From Aquibaculum sediminis (GTDB taxonomy: Bacteria > Pseudomonadota > Alphaproteobacteria > Kiloniellales > DSM-21159): DNA of 64,000 bases. Positions 20,547 through 29,711 of this stretch are shown one piece after another (positions within the stretch are counted from its first letter, which is position 1; each line of letters starts with the position of its first letter). The position numbers were made by a program, and so were the translations under genes. Location of the stretch: positions 62,001 through 126,000 of the forward strand of contig NZ_JBFCVK010000005.1 of NCBI RefSeq assembly GCF_040712085.1. Reading direction: 5' to 3'. The notes below the pieces were generated by a model, which was not told the origin of the DNA, made no database searches, and saw only the letters and a program-made list of their open reading frames with translations.

Positions 20547-21976
20547 GGCGCACCCCCCGACCGCTGTTGCCGTTCCGACCAGAGCGCCTGGAAGCTGCGG
20601 CCGGCCGGCGCCGGCAGCTCCCGGTGTGCCGTCCAGCCCCCCGCCAGCGGCAGGCTGGAGAAACGCCCGCGCTTGCGCCCGGCGCGCCCCAGGAAACGCA
20701 CCGCGAGGCTCGTGGCCCAGCGATAGAGCCGCGGCCGCTTGGCGAGAAACGCCCAGGCCTCGATGCCGATCCGCGCCTTGGGGGGCGCCTGGTGTTGCTC
20801 GAACTCCCGCTCGCGCCAATGCCGCATCATCTTCGGCAGGGGGATGCGCATGGGGCAGACCGCCTCGCAGCGCCCGCAGAAGGTCGAGGCATTGGGCAGA
20901 TGCCCTGCCTCATGCACGCCGATCAGCGAGGGCGTCAGCACCGCGCCCATCGGCCCGGGATAAACCCAGCCGTAGGAGTGTCCGCCGACGGCGTGGTAGA
21001 CCGGGCAGTGGTTCATGCAGGCGCCACAGCGGATGCAGCGCAGCATGTCCTGGAACTCCGTGCCGAGCATGGAGCTGCGACCATTGTCCAGCAGGATCAC
21101 GTGATACTCACCCGGGCCATCGGGATCGTCGGCACGCCGCGGGCCGGTGGAGAAGGTGGTGTAGGAGGAGAACTCCTGCCCCGTGGCCGAGCGGGCCAGC
21201 ACCCGCAGGATGGTGCTGCAGTCCTCCAGGGTGGGCACGACCTTTTCCAGGCTGGCGATGACGATGTGCGCCTTCGGCAGGGTCTGGGTCAGGTCGCCGT
21301 TGCCCTCGTTGGTGACGATGACGCTGGTGCCCGTCTCGGCAATCAGGAAGTTCGCCCCGGTGATGCCCACATCGGCATCGAGATAGCGCTGGCGCAACAC
21401 CTGCCGCGCCTCATCCACGAGCTGCGTCGGCTCGGACAGCGGACGTTCAGGCGACAGGTGCCCGTGCACCCGCCGGAAGTCGCTTTCCACCTGCTCCTTG
21501 GTCACATGCACTGCTGGGGCGATGATGTGGCTCGGCGGTTCATTGCGGATCTGGATGATGTACTCGCCGAGATCGGTCTCGACCGGCTCGATGCCCTGCT
21601 CGCTCAGGAAGTCGTTGAGCGCGATCTCCTCGGAGATCATCGACTTGCCCTTGGTGGCCGTGCGGGCATTCACCGAACGGCAGATTCGCAGAACCGCCTG
21701 GCGCGCTTCCTCTGCATCGGCACACCAGTGCACCTTGCCGCCGTTCTCCGTCACCTTGGCCTCATAGCGCTCCAGATAGAGGTCCAGATGCGCCAGAGTA
21801 TGATCTTTGATCGCCTTGGCCTCGTCGCGCAGCTGCTCGAACTCCGGCAGCCGGTCAGCCGCCTGCTGTCGCTTGTCGATGAAGCCGCTGCGCACGTGCC
21901 CCATGGCCCGCTGCAGCTCGGAATCCTGCAGCGCGCGATGGGCATTGTCCTTGAAGGCGTGAGAGGTTGCCTGCAT
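20543..21976 (-). CDS. lutB: Lactate utilization iron-sulfur protein B
   Basis: A 477-residue protein with an N-terminal LUD/LldF domain (KGKSMISEEIALNDFL, GITGANFLIAETGTSV) and a ferredoxin-like pair of [4Fe-4S] motifs near residues 320-380, CIRCGACMNHCP and CGRCEAVCP. The C-terminal tail past the second cluster (RHWREREFEQHQAPPKAR) is typical of LutB. It is the central subunit of the LutABC L-lactate oxidation complex and lies between lutA and lutC with a 9-base gap and a 4-base overlap. Confidence 0.9.
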   Translation of the reverse strand: MQATSHAFKDNAHRALQDSELQRAMGHVRSGFIDKRQQAADRLPEFEQLRDEAKAIKDHTLAHLDLYLERYEAKVTENGGKVHWCADAEEARQAVLRICRSVNARTATKGKSMISEEIALNDFLSEQGIEPVETDLGEYIIQIRNEPPSHIIAPAVHVTKEQVESDFRRVHGHLSPERPLSEPTQLVDEARQVLRQRYLDADVGITGANFLIAETGTSVIVTNEGNGDLTQTLPKAHIVIASLEKVVPTLEDCSTILRVLARSATGQEFSSYTTFSTGPRRADDPDGPGEYHVILLDNGRSSMLGTEFQDMLRCIRCGACMNHCPVYHAVGGHSYGWVYPGPMGAVLTPSLIGVHEAGHLPNASTFCGRCEAVCPMRIPLPKMMRHWREREFEQHQAPPKARIGIEAWAFLAKRPRLYRWATSLAVRFLGRAGRKRGRFSSLPLAGGWTAHRELPAPAGRSFQALWSERQQRSGGAP

Positions 21977-21985
21977 CGCTCTGCC

Positions 21986-22807
21986 CTACTCCGCCGCCGG
22001 CCGTTGCGTTGTCGCCGGCTCGCCGATCGCCGGCTCGTCCGTCTGACCTGCCAGCACTTCGGCCACATGACGCACCTCGACGTCCGCCCCGCGACGCTGC
22101 AGCTTGCCGGCCATGTTCATCAGGCAGCCCAGATCGCCGGCGAGCAGCAGTTCGGCCCCGCTGCGCTCGATGTTCTCGGCCTTCTTGGTGACGATGGCAT
22201 CGGAGATTTCAGGATACTTGACGCAGAAGGTGCCACCGAAGCCGCAGCAAACCTCCGCCTCCGCCATTTCCCGCAGTTCCAGCCCCTCCACCGACTGCAG
22301 CAGTCGTCGGGGTTGGTCCTTGATGCCCAACTCGCGCAGACCGGAACAGGAATCGTGGTAGGTCGCGGTGCCCGGCCAGGAGGCGGCAACTCGCTCCAGT
22401 CCCATGACATCGGTCAGGAAGGCCATCAACTCCCAGCACTTCCCTGCCAGGGTCCGAGCCTCGGTTTCTTCGGATTCGCCGGCGAAGAGGACGGGATAGT
22501 GCTCATGCAGCATGCCGGTGCAGGAGCCAGAGGGAGCCACGATGTAGTCCACGTCGCGGAAGGCGCGCAGCACCGTGCGCGCCACGTCGCGGGTGTCGCG
22601 ACGATCACCTGAGTTGTAGGCCGGCTGACCACAGCAGGTCTGCCCTTCCGGCACCACCACGCGACAGCCTGCCTCCTCCAGCAGCTTCACCGCGGCAAAA
22701 CCGACGCTGGGCCGAAAGAGGTCGACCAGACAGGTGACGAAAAGGCCCACGCGGGGGTGTTCTGGGGGGCGTTCAGGTCGCTGTTCTGGGGCTGGAACAG
22801 TGGTCAT
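21986..22807 (-). CDS. lutA: Lactate utilization protein A (CCG-domain Fe-S oxidoreductase)
   Basis: A 273-residue protein with two cysteine-rich CCG domains, EGQTCCGQPAYNSG and EVCCGFGGTFCVKYPE, of the type found in GlpC, heterodisulfide reductase and LutA. The start at 22807 (MTTVPAPEQ) has AGGAG 10 bases upstream; an ATG at 22816 is too close to the same site. It is the first gene of the lut operon, so its promoter should lie between 22808 and 22962, shared with the divergent TlpA-like gene. Confidence 0.88.
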   Translation of the reverse strand: MTTVPAPEQRPERPPEHPRVGLFVTCLVDLFRPSVGFAAVKLLEEAGCRVVVPEGQTCCGQPAYNSGDRRDTRDVARTVLRAFRDVDYIVAPSGSCTGMLHEHYPVLFAGESEETEARTLAGKCWELMAFLTDVMGLERVAASWPGTATYHDSCSGLRELGIKDQPRRLLQSVEGLELREMAEAEVCCGFGGTFCVKYPEISDAIVTKKAENIERSGAELLLAGDLGCLMNMAGKLQRRGADVEVRHVAEVLAGQTDEPAIGEPATTQRPAAE

Positions 22808-22962
22808 AGGGCTCATACTCCTGAGGTCCGGGCGAGAATGGTATGATGATTGGGGAATGGCAAGCACCTCCCGCCCCGCGACAATCCGCGCCATTGGCCC
22901 CGCCGGGAGGCTGGATAGCATCCGCCTCCCACAGATGAGCAGCTTGGCGAGGTCTTGAAAGC

Positions 22963-23760
22963 ATGAACGCAGTCGGAATCGGTCCCCTGGTCTTCTCCAG
23001 CGAGCGCTTCGCGGCGATTCTGGGGATAGGCGCCTTCCTGTTCCTGGCCGTGCTGATCGCCTGGCGCCTGGGACGGCGCTTCGAATCCTGGGCCTTCTGG
23101 AGCGTCGCGCTGGCTGTCGTCAGCGCCCGCTTGGGCCACGTGCTCGAGCACCTTTCCGCCTTTGCCCAGGAACCCCTGCGCGCGCTGGCCTTCTGGCAAG
23201 GCGGCTTCTCCTGGCCCTGGGCAGTGATACCCTTGGCCGCATTTGCAGTATGGCGGCTGCCGCGACGGCATCTGCCCTGGGCCGCAGCCCCGCTTACCGC
23301 CGGACTTCTCGCCTGGGCCGTCACTTTGCAACTGACCACGAGCCGCGAACGCCCCACCCTGCCCGAGACCCAGTTCCAGCAGATGACCGGGGAAGCCTTC
23401 GCGCTTGGCGACGGCTTCGAAGGGCCGCTGGTGGTGAACCTCTGGGCCACCTGGTGCCCACCCTGCCGCCGTGAGATGCCGATGATGGCAGAGGTCGCCG
23501 CCGAGGAAGACGGCGTCACCTTCATCTTCGCCAACCAGGGTGAAGAGATGGCGGAGATCCACCGCTATCTCGACGCAGAGGAGCTGAACCTGGGGCTGGT
23601 GCTCCTCGACCGCGAACAACAACTGACAGCCCACTACGATGCCCTCGGCTTGCCGGTCACACTCTTCATCGATGCGCAGGGCGAGCTCGTGCGCTCGCAT
23701 CTGGGCGAAATCTCCCGCGAGGTGCTCTTGCGCAACATTGCCGAGATGACCTCCGGCTGA
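22963..23760 (+). CDS. TlpA-family thiol-disulfide oxidoreductase with N-terminal Lgt-like membrane domain
   Basis: A 265-residue protein. The first ~125 residues form about four membrane segments with SARLGHVLEHLSAF, resembling a shortened prolipoprotein diacylglyceryl transferase (Lgt) domain. The rest is a periplasmic thioredoxin fold with active site WATWCPPCRREMP and the cis-proline strand LGLPVTLFID. Catalytic Lgt residues are not evident, so the membrane part is probably an anchor or an electron conduit. The likely role is reduction of disulfides in the periplasm, for instance in cytochrome c maturation. Divergent from lutA, convergent with a ligase gene 3 bases away. Confidence 0.75.
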   Translation: MNAVGIGPLVFSSERFAAILGIGAFLFLAVLIAWRLGRRFESWAFWSVALAVVSARLGHVLEHLSAFAQEPLRALAFWQGGFSWPWAVIPLAAFAVWRLPRRHLPWAAAPLTAGLLAWAVTLQLTTSRERPTLPETQFQQMTGEAFALGDGFEGPLVVNLWATWCPPCRREMPMMAEVAAEEDGVTFIFANQGEEMAEIHRYLDAEELNLGLVLLDREQQLTAHYDALGLPVTLFIDAQGELVRSHLGEISREVLLRNIAEMTSG

Positions 23761-23763
23761 GCG

Positions 23764-25335
23764 TCAGAACTCCGGAAGTTCGCCTCGCGCTGCGGCCTCA
23801 CGGATGGCCTGCTTCTGGATCTTGCCGGTTGCCGTGCGCGGCAGGGCATCTGTGCAGAACCACCGTGTCGGGACCTTGAAGGGCGCCAGGCGTTCGCCCG
23901 CGAAATCGAGCAGGCTGGCGCGCAGGGCCTCGTCCGCCTCGTCATCGGTCACGATGACCGCACCCACCACTTCCTGCAGCAAACGGTTCGGCAGGCCGAC
24001 GATGGCGCATTCGCGCACCGCCTCGTGCAGCAGGAGCTGGTGCTCCACCTCGGTTGAGTAGATGTTCTCGCCGCCGCGCACGATCATGTCCTTCTTGCGG
24101 TCGACCAGCGTGATCATCCCGTCTTCGTCCATGACCCCGATGTCGCCGGTGTGCAGCCAGCCCGCGGCAAGCGTTTCGGCGCTGGCTTCAGGTTTGTCGA
24201 GATAACCCACCATGATATGCGGACCCTGGGCCAGCACTTCACCTACGGTGCCGCGCGGCACGCAGGCACCGGCCTCATCGACGATCTTGACCGCTACGCC
24301 GGGTATGGGCCCGCCCGCCGATCCGAGTTTGCTCAGCGCGAAGGCATCCGGCAGCACGCTGATGGTTCCGCCGGACTCCGTCTGCCCCATGCCGTGAAAG
24401 AGCCCGGCATTGGGGAAGGCCTCGCGCAGCTCGGCAATCCGCTCCGGCGGCATGCTGGAGGCCCCGAAGCGAATGTTCCGCACAGACGAAAGGTCAAACG
24501 CGGCGCGGTCCGGATGCTCCAGCATCATCAGCAGCATCGCCGGCACGGCCCCAAAGCCGTCGACCCGGTGGCGCTCGATCAGGTCGAGCGCCACCTCGGT
24601 CTTGAAGCGCTCGACGATCAGCGTGCCGCCATTGGCCAGCACGGGATAGAACCAGGAGTGGGCGGCGATGTGGAAAAGCGGCGTCATGGCCAGCGTCACG
24701 CTGCCGGGCAGCTCATAGCCCCAGCCGCGACAATTCTGGAAGGCACCGGCGATGAGCGTGCGATGGCTGTGAATCACGCCCTTGGCCGCCCCGGTTGTCC
24801 CGGAGGTATAGAAGATCGTGGCGGGTGCGTCGGGTTCCACCCTCGGCATGTCTACCTCGGCCGGTGGCGCGTCCAGCAAGGCTTCCGGCCGGATCTGCGG
24901 CAACGCGCTCTCCAGCGGTGCATCGGAGATCAGCAGGCTGGGTTGGCAATCCGCGATCTGGTAGTCGACCTCGCGCCGCCTCAGCTTCGTGTTGAAGGGC
25001 ACGGCCACCGCGCCGGCGCGGTGGATCGCCAGGTAGGCGATGATGAAGTGGTCGCTGTTCTCCATCATCATCACGACCCGCTCACCGGGCTGCACGCCAT
25101 GCCGGTCCGCGAGATTACGGGCTGCACCGCGGACAGCTTGCGCCAACGCGCCGTGGCTCCACTCTCTGTCGCCATGCACCACGGCAAGGTGCTCAGGCTC
25201 GGCATTGCCCGCCAGGATCAACTCGGGAAAGCAGGCCTCGCGCCAGTCCGCCAGGTGCGCCTCCAGCCAGTCGACCTCGCGCGCTGCTTCCTGGGACAGG
25301 CCAGTGTCCGCTTCACGCAATGACGCCGGCCTCAT
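23764..25335 (-). CDS. Acyl-CoA synthetase (AMP-forming) of the monooxygenase operon
   Basis: A 523-residue AMP-dependent ligase with P-loop TIFYTSGTTGAAKGVIHSH, GMGQTESGGT, hinge GWLHTGDIGVMDEDG and the C-terminal catalytic lysine motif PRTATGKIQKQ. It belongs to the medium/long-chain or aryl acid CoA ligase group. The ATG at 25335 overlaps the monooxygenase stop as ATGA, so it is the last gene of a four-gene coupled operon. It probably activates an acid produced after Baeyer-Villiger oxidation and ring opening or ester hydrolysis. This pathway role is inferred from context. Confidence 0.82.
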   Translation of the reverse strand: MRPASLREADTGLSQEAAREVDWLEAHLADWREACFPELILAGNAEPEHLAVVHGDREWSHGALAQAVRGAARNLADRHGVQPGERVVMMMENSDHFIIAYLAIHRAGAVAVPFNTKLRRREVDYQIADCQPSLLISDAPLESALPQIRPEALLDAPPAEVDMPRVEPDAPATIFYTSGTTGAAKGVIHSHRTLIAGAFQNCRGWGYELPGSVTLAMTPLFHIAAHSWFYPVLANGGTLIVERFKTEVALDLIERHRVDGFGAVPAMLLMMLEHPDRAAFDLSSVRNIRFGASSMPPERIAELREAFPNAGLFHGMGQTESGGTISVLPDAFALSKLGSAGGPIPGVAVKIVDEAGACVPRGTVGEVLAQGPHIMVGYLDKPEASAETLAAGWLHTGDIGVMDEDGMITLVDRKKDMIVRGGENIYSTEVEHQLLLHEAVRECAIVGLPNRLLQEVVGAVIVTDDEADEALRASLLDFAGERLAPFKVPTRWFCTDALPRTATGKIQKQAIREAAARGELPEF

Positions 25336-27260
25336 CTCTGATCCTCTTCCGCCCGAACGAAGTGGAAGTCATTGGGATCCGGTTGGCGCAGGCGCGCCCA
25401 GTACTCACCCATGCTCCAGGGGCTGTTGGTGGTGACGCGGCCCGAGGTGTTCTTGAACCAGCTGGTGGAGCCGCCCAGCGACCAGACCATGCGGCTCAGT
25501 CGCGCATCCGCCTCGTGGTTGTAAGCCTCGAAGGCCTCGGCTCGGCACTCCAGTGCCTCTGCGCCAGCTTCTGTTGCCATGTCGAGGCACTGCACGATGT
25601 AGCGGCTCTGGATCTCCGAATGGATGATGGCCGATCCGCCGAAGGCGAGATTGGTGTTGGGGCCGTAGAGCATAAAAAAGTTGGGAAATCCCGGCACCGT
25701 GACCCCGAGGTGCGCCCGCGGATTGTCGTCCCCCCAGAGCCCGCGCAGGCTCTGCCCCTGCCCGTTCATCACCTCGAAGGAGGAGAGCATGCGGCTGGCC
25801 GCGAACCCGGTGGCGAAGATGATAACGTCAAAGTCATGCCGCTCGCCGTCCTGGGTCTCGATGCCCTCAGGCAGGAGTTGGGCAATGCCCTCCGTCACCA
25901 GGCGCACATTGTCGCGCAGGAAGGTCTTGTACCAGTTGTTGTCCAGCAACAGCCGCTTGCTGTAGGGCGGGTAGCCTGGGGTCATCTTCGCAATGAGATC
26001 GGGCCGTCCCGCCAGTTGCCGGCGGATGTGGCGCAGCATCATGTCCCGCAGCCGCGCGCTGCGTGCGTTCAGCGCATCGGGGACATCCTGCGGCCACTCC
26101 GGATCCTGCAGCAGGGCCGGAAAGGCGTAATCGCCGTAGTTCCAGTTGAAGACCAGCCGCTTCCAGGCAAGGTAGGCCGGAAGCGCCTTCTGCCGCGCGA
26201 TCTCTGCCGCCGGCACCTCGGCCAGATAGTGGCGGTTGGGCATGACCCAATGTGGTTGCCGCTGAAAGACGGTGAGCTGAGCGACCTCCGGCGCGATGGT
26301 CGGCACCACCTGCATGGCGCTGGCCCCGACACCGACCACGGCCACCCGCTTGCCCTTCAGGTCCAGCGCCGGATCCCAGCAGGCCGTATGCACCAGCGGC
26401 CCGGAAAAGCGCTCAAGACCGGGAATGCTGGGCCAGGCGGGGCTGTTGAGCTGCCCCACGGCGCTCACCACCGCATCATAGCTCTCGGTCCGGGGCGCCG
26501 CCCTGCCGGCCTGCGAGGTGACGTCCCAGCGGCAACGCTGCGCATCGTAATCGCAGGCCAGCACCTCGGTCGCAAAGCGGATGTGCGCACGCAGGCCGAA
26601 GCGCGTGGCGCAGTCTTCCAGATAGTCCGCGATCTCGGCCCGGCGCACGAAGTAGCGGCTCCAGTCCGGCTTCTGGGCGTAGGAATAAGAGTAGACATAG
26701 CTGGGCGAGTCGACGCCGCAGCCGGGATAGAGGTTCTGCGCCCAGGTGCCGGCGCAGTGGTGATCCCGCTCGAACAGCGTGACCGCATAGCCGGCCTCCA
26801 GCAGTTCGCGCCCCATGGCGATGCCCGAGGCCCCGGCACCGATCACCGCGACCCGCTTCTGCTCCACCGCTTGCGGATGAGAGCCCAGCGGACGAGGCTG
26901 CGGCTCGTCCGCCAAGAGGTCGGACTGATCGAGCAGCATGAGGCGTTCCTGCGCTTCGACCTCCGTGCCCAGGCAGGCGGTAACCAGCAGCGTTGCCAGC
27001 CTGCTGTCGCCCTCGAGCCGCGGCGTAATCCGGCCCGCTTCGGCCTCCTCGGCCGCTGCGAGCCGGATCGTTTCAATCAGTTCGTCGGAGATGCGCCCGC
27101 GCCCCCGCTCGGCCACCTCCTCCGCCAGGCGCCGGGCCAGCGCCTCGTCCCGCCGCAGGGTGGCCACTGCCGCCCCGACCGCGACGATCTCCTCCGCCCG
27201 GCCAAAATTCACTGTCGGAGTAGTGGCCTCAACTGCCGGCCGTGCCTTGACAGCGCTCAC
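25332..27260 (-). CDS. Flavin-dependent Baeyer-Villiger-type monooxygenase
   Basis: A 642-residue NADPH- and FAD-dependent monooxygenase. The start is GTG at 27260 (VSAVKARPAVEATTPTVN), overlapping the TetR stop as GTGA; longer upstream extension is the TetR gene in another frame. After an N-terminal extension of about 130 residues come the FAD site VAVIGAGASGIAMGRELL, the Baeyer-Villiger fingerprint FSGPLVHTACWD, the NADPH site VAVVGVGASAMQ and the ATGF motif IIFATGFAASR. Enzymes with such extensions often oxidise cyclic ketones, steroids or phenylacetone-like substrates. The substrate here is unknown. Confidence 0.88.
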   Translation of the reverse strand: MSAVKARPAVEATTPTVNFGRAEEIVAVGAAVATLRRDEALARRLAEEVAERGRGRISDELIETIRLAAAEEAEAGRITPRLEGDSRLATLLVTACLGTEVEAQERLMLLDQSDLLADEPQPRPLGSHPQAVEQKRVAVIGAGASGIAMGRELLEAGYAVTLFERDHHCAGTWAQNLYPGCGVDSPSYVYSYSYAQKPDWSRYFVRRAEIADYLEDCATRFGLRAHIRFATEVLACDYDAQRCRWDVTSQAGRAAPRTESYDAVVSAVGQLNSPAWPSIPGLERFSGPLVHTACWDPALDLKGKRVAVVGVGASAMQVVPTIAPEVAQLTVFQRQPHWVMPNRHYLAEVPAAEIARQKALPAYLAWKRLVFNWNYGDYAFPALLQDPEWPQDVPDALNARSARLRDMMLRHIRRQLAGRPDLIAKMTPGYPPYSKRLLLDNNWYKTFLRDNVRLVTEGIAQLLPEGIETQDGERHDFDVIIFATGFAASRMLSSFEVMNGQGQSLRGLWGDDNPRAHLGVTVPGFPNFFMLYGPNTNLAFGGSAIIHSEIQSRYIVQCLDMATEAGAEALECRAEAFEAYNHEADARLSRMVWSLGGSTSWFKNTSGRVTTNSPWSMGEYWARLRQPDPNDFHFVRAEEDQR

Positions 27261-27880
27261 CTGCGATATCCCACCAGGTTCAGACCAAGCTGTGCGATCT
27301 CGTCCGCCAGTTCCTCGGGCGAGAGGGGGCCATCGGGTGAGTACCAGCGGTGCACCCAACGCACCATGCCGGCGATGCTGAGCGCCGCGAGCTTGGGCTG
27401 GCTCACATGGAAATGCCCCTCCTCACAGCCCTGGGCGACCAGACCGGCCAGGAGATCGTTGAAGGAGCGTTCGACGGCGCGGATGCGGGTCAGGAACGCC
27501 TCGGAGAGGTTCTTTTCCTCCTGCAGGTACACGCCGCTGGTCACCTGGCGATCGATGTTCTCCAGCGTGAACTCCCGCAGGAAACCCGCGAGCTTGTCGG
27601 GAACCGGCTGGTCGCTGGCCACCACCGCCTCGATGTTGGCGTGCAGACGGGTGGCCGACTGTTCATAAACAGTCTCAAGTATCGCCTGCTTACTGCTGAA
27701 ATGACTATAGATAAAGGGCTTGGCCACTCCGATGTCCGCAGCAAGCGCATCCACCGTGGTGCCTTCGTAGCCGCGCTCGTAGAACAACCGCACCGCCGCG
27801 TCGACGATGCGGGCGCGCTTCAGGGCGTGCAACTCCGCGCGCAGGCCCTTCGGCTGGTGGTCTCGCGTCCTCGTCGTCAT
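27257..27880 (-). CDS. TetR-family transcriptional regulator
   Basis: A 207-residue regulator with an N-terminal helix-turn-helix (RIVDAAVRLFYERGYEGTTV then ADIGVAKPFIYSHFSSKQAI) and a TetR C-terminal ligand domain. The ATG at 27880 (MTTRTRDHQPKG) follows GAGGGA and overlaps the NTF2-like stop as ATGA. Being inside the operon, it is likely an autoregulating repressor released by a substrate or intermediate of the monooxygenase pathway. Confidence 0.88.
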   Translation of the reverse strand: MTTRTRDHQPKGLRAELHALKRARIVDAAVRLFYERGYEGTTVDALAADIGVAKPFIYSHFSSKQAILETVYEQSATRLHANIEAVVASDQPVPDKLAGFLREFTLENIDRQVTSGVYLQEEKNLSEAFLTRIRAVERSFNDLLAGLVAQGCEEGHFHVSQPKLAALSIAGMVRWVHRWYSPDGPLSPEELADEIAQLGLNLVGYRR

Positions 27881-28455
27881 GCCGTCCCTCGTGCCAGAAT
27901 TTGATGGACCAGGTCGCGGTCCGCGCCCTCGCCCCCACGCTTGCCGCCGACCCAGCCTGTGTCCTCGGGACGCGGTATGGCCACGCCGGGGACCACGGAG
28001 ACAGAATCGAAGACAACCGTGCGTCGGGCAATCTTCCAACAACCATCGCGCCGCGTCACGATATCCACGTAGCGGCAGGCGATCGTCATGTCCAAAGCCT
28101 TGTCGGCCGGCATGTCCAGCTCGCCCACAAGGGATTCCAGCGCGCCTCGGCTTTCCACGGGATACTTTTGCATGGCGATACAATAGGTTTCGGCCAGAGC
28201 CTCATCCTCGGCCAGAAAGTCCACCAGGCAGTTGGTCACCGCGTGCATGCTGAAGGGGATGCTGCTGTGTCGCTCGGCGATCCAGGCAATGAGAGCGTCG
28301 ACACCCCCCTTGAAGCTGCCGTGATCATCGTAGGCATCGGGGTGGAAGACATCGCGAATGGCCTCGAGGTCGAGCCGGTCGATCGCGCGGCACCAGCGCT
28401 TGATCAGTTCGCGGATCTCCTCGCGGGCGAGCAGTTTGATCATCTCATCGGCCAT
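27877..28455 (-). CDS. NTF2-like (SnoaL_4 type) protein
   Basis: A 192-residue protein of the SnoaL-like/NTF2 fold (EEIRELIKRWCRAIDRLDLE, FHPDAYDDHG, ITRR... WKIARRTVVFD). Such proteins include the small subunits of ring-hydroxylating dioxygenases, isomerases and dehydratases. The start is ATG at 28455 (MADEMIKLLAREE). It heads the operon with TetR, a monooxygenase and an acyl-CoA synthetase, and may act as an isomerase or hydratase in the same catabolic route. The promoter lies in 28456-28662. Confidence 0.75.
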   Translation of the reverse strand: MADEMIKLLAREEIRELIKRWCRAIDRLDLEAIRDVFHPDAYDDHGSFKGGVDALIAWIAERHSSIPFSMHAVTNCLVDFLAEDEALAETYCIAMQKYPVESRGALESLVGELDMPADKALDMTIACRYVDIVTRRDGCWKIARRTVVFDSVSVVPGVAIPRPEDTGWVGGKRGGEGADRDLVHQILARGTA

Positions 28456-28662
28456 GGCGCCTACTCTTAATTCTGGATTCCTACTGCTTGGTAGCCCAGC
28501 GCTGCTGGGGCGCGCAAGCGCCATATGCCGCGCCGCACGTGCCCTTGCCGCCAAGCTTGCCGCCATGCTCTGGGCCAGCATGGAAGCTGCGCTGCGAGGT
28601 TTCAACTCACGGGGACTTGCTCTAGGCTCCTGCCGGTCAACGACGTTTCATAGAGGTTACCC

Positions 28663-29247
28663 ATGTCCGTACTGCGCTTTGGCCTGCGCTCCGCCCTGCT
28701 TGCCGCGCTGATCGTCCTGCTGCCGTTCACCGCCCAGGCGCAGAGTGGCGCGCCGCTACAAGAAGACGAGGTACGTCGCTTCCTGGCGACGCTGGACGCG
28801 CTCGAAGAACTGGGCCAGCGCTACGACGAGAGCGATTTCGACAACATCGAGATCAACCCCGACGACGGCTTTTCGCCCATGGCCGCCTCGCTTGAAGAGT
28901 TCCGCGGCCACGAAGGCTACCCGGAGTTCCAGGCCATTCTTGTCGATCAGGACTTTACGGATGAGGATCGCTGGGCCGAGGTCGGTGATCGCACCCTGCG
29001 CGCCTACATGGCACTGCAAATCCGGGAGCAGCACCCGAACATGCTGCAAGAGATGACGGCGGCGCTGGAGCAGATCGAGAATCAACCCGGAGTCAGCGAG
29101 GAGCAGCGCGCCAGCATGCTGGAGATGATGGGACCGGCCGTGGCGATTGCCCGCTCCATCGAGCAGGTGAGCGACGAGGATCTGCAGATGGCCGAAACCA
29201 TGCGCCCGGAGATCGATGCCGTCGTCGATGCCCCGGACACCATGTGA
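28663..29247 (+). CDS. Hypothetical secreted protein
   Basis: A 194-residue protein with a clear signal peptide (SALLAALIVLLPFTAQAQ, cleavage near residue 27). The mature protein is acidic and helical, rich in Glu, Asp and Met, with no family I recognise. It begins after GAGG at good spacing and is followed 18 bases later by apaG on the same strand. Its place upstream of apaG and folE may be accidental. It is probably a periplasmic protein of unknown function. Confidence 0.7.
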   Translation: MSVLRFGLRSALLAALIVLLPFTAQAQSGAPLQEDEVRRFLATLDALEELGQRYDESDFDNIEINPDDGFSPMAASLEEFRGHEGYPEFQAILVDQDFTDEDRWAEVGDRTLRAYMALQIREQHPNMLQEMTAALEQIENQPGVSEEQRASMLEMMGPAVAIARSIEQVSDEDLQMAETMRPEIDAVVDAPDTM

Positions 29248-29265
29248 GCGAGAGAAAGTACAGCC

Positions 29266-29661
29266 TTGAGCTACAGTGAAACCACCCGTTCCATTCAGGT
29301 GACGGTCGAGCCCAGGTTCCTGGAGGATCAGTCGCAGCCGGAGAACCACCACTACGTCTGGGCCTATCAGGTGCGCATCGAGAACCACGGCGCCGAGGCT
29401 GTGCAGCTGCTCAACCGCTATTGGCGCATCACCGATGCCAACGGCCTCAATCAGGAAGTCGAGGGGCCAGGAGTGGTGGGCGAGCAGCCGCATCTGGCAC
29501 CCGGCGAGAGCTTCGTCTACACCAGCGGCTGCCCGCTGCCGACGGCCAGCGGCATCATGCAGGGTCGCTACGAGATGCAAAGCGACGGCGGGGAACGCTT
29601 CTGGATCGCCATTCCCGCCTTCTCTCTGGACAGCCCGCATGAAGCCGTGCGGATCAACTAG
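29266..29661 (+). CDS. apaG: ApaG protein
   Basis: A 131-residue single-domain beta-sandwich protein (DUF525) with YQVRIENHGAEAVQLLNRYW and GVVGEQPHLAPGESFVYTSG. ApaG is linked to cobalt/magnesium resistance and diadenosine tetraphosphate levels, but its biochemical role is unsettled. The start codon appears to be TTG at 29266 (MSYSETTRS), preceded by GAGAGAAAG. It is 18 bases downstream of a secreted-protein gene and 50 bases upstream of folE. Confidence 0.9.
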   Translation: MSYSETTRSIQVTVEPRFLEDQSQPENHHYVWAYQVRIENHGAEAVQLLNRYWRITDANGLNQEVEGPGVVGEQPHLAPGESFVYTSGCPLPTASGIMQGRYEMQSDGGERFWIAIPAFSLDSPHEAVRIN

Positions 29662-29711
29662 TTCCAAACACTCGACTTCATGCCCTGACAGCGCGGCATA
29701 GGAGGCCGCCA

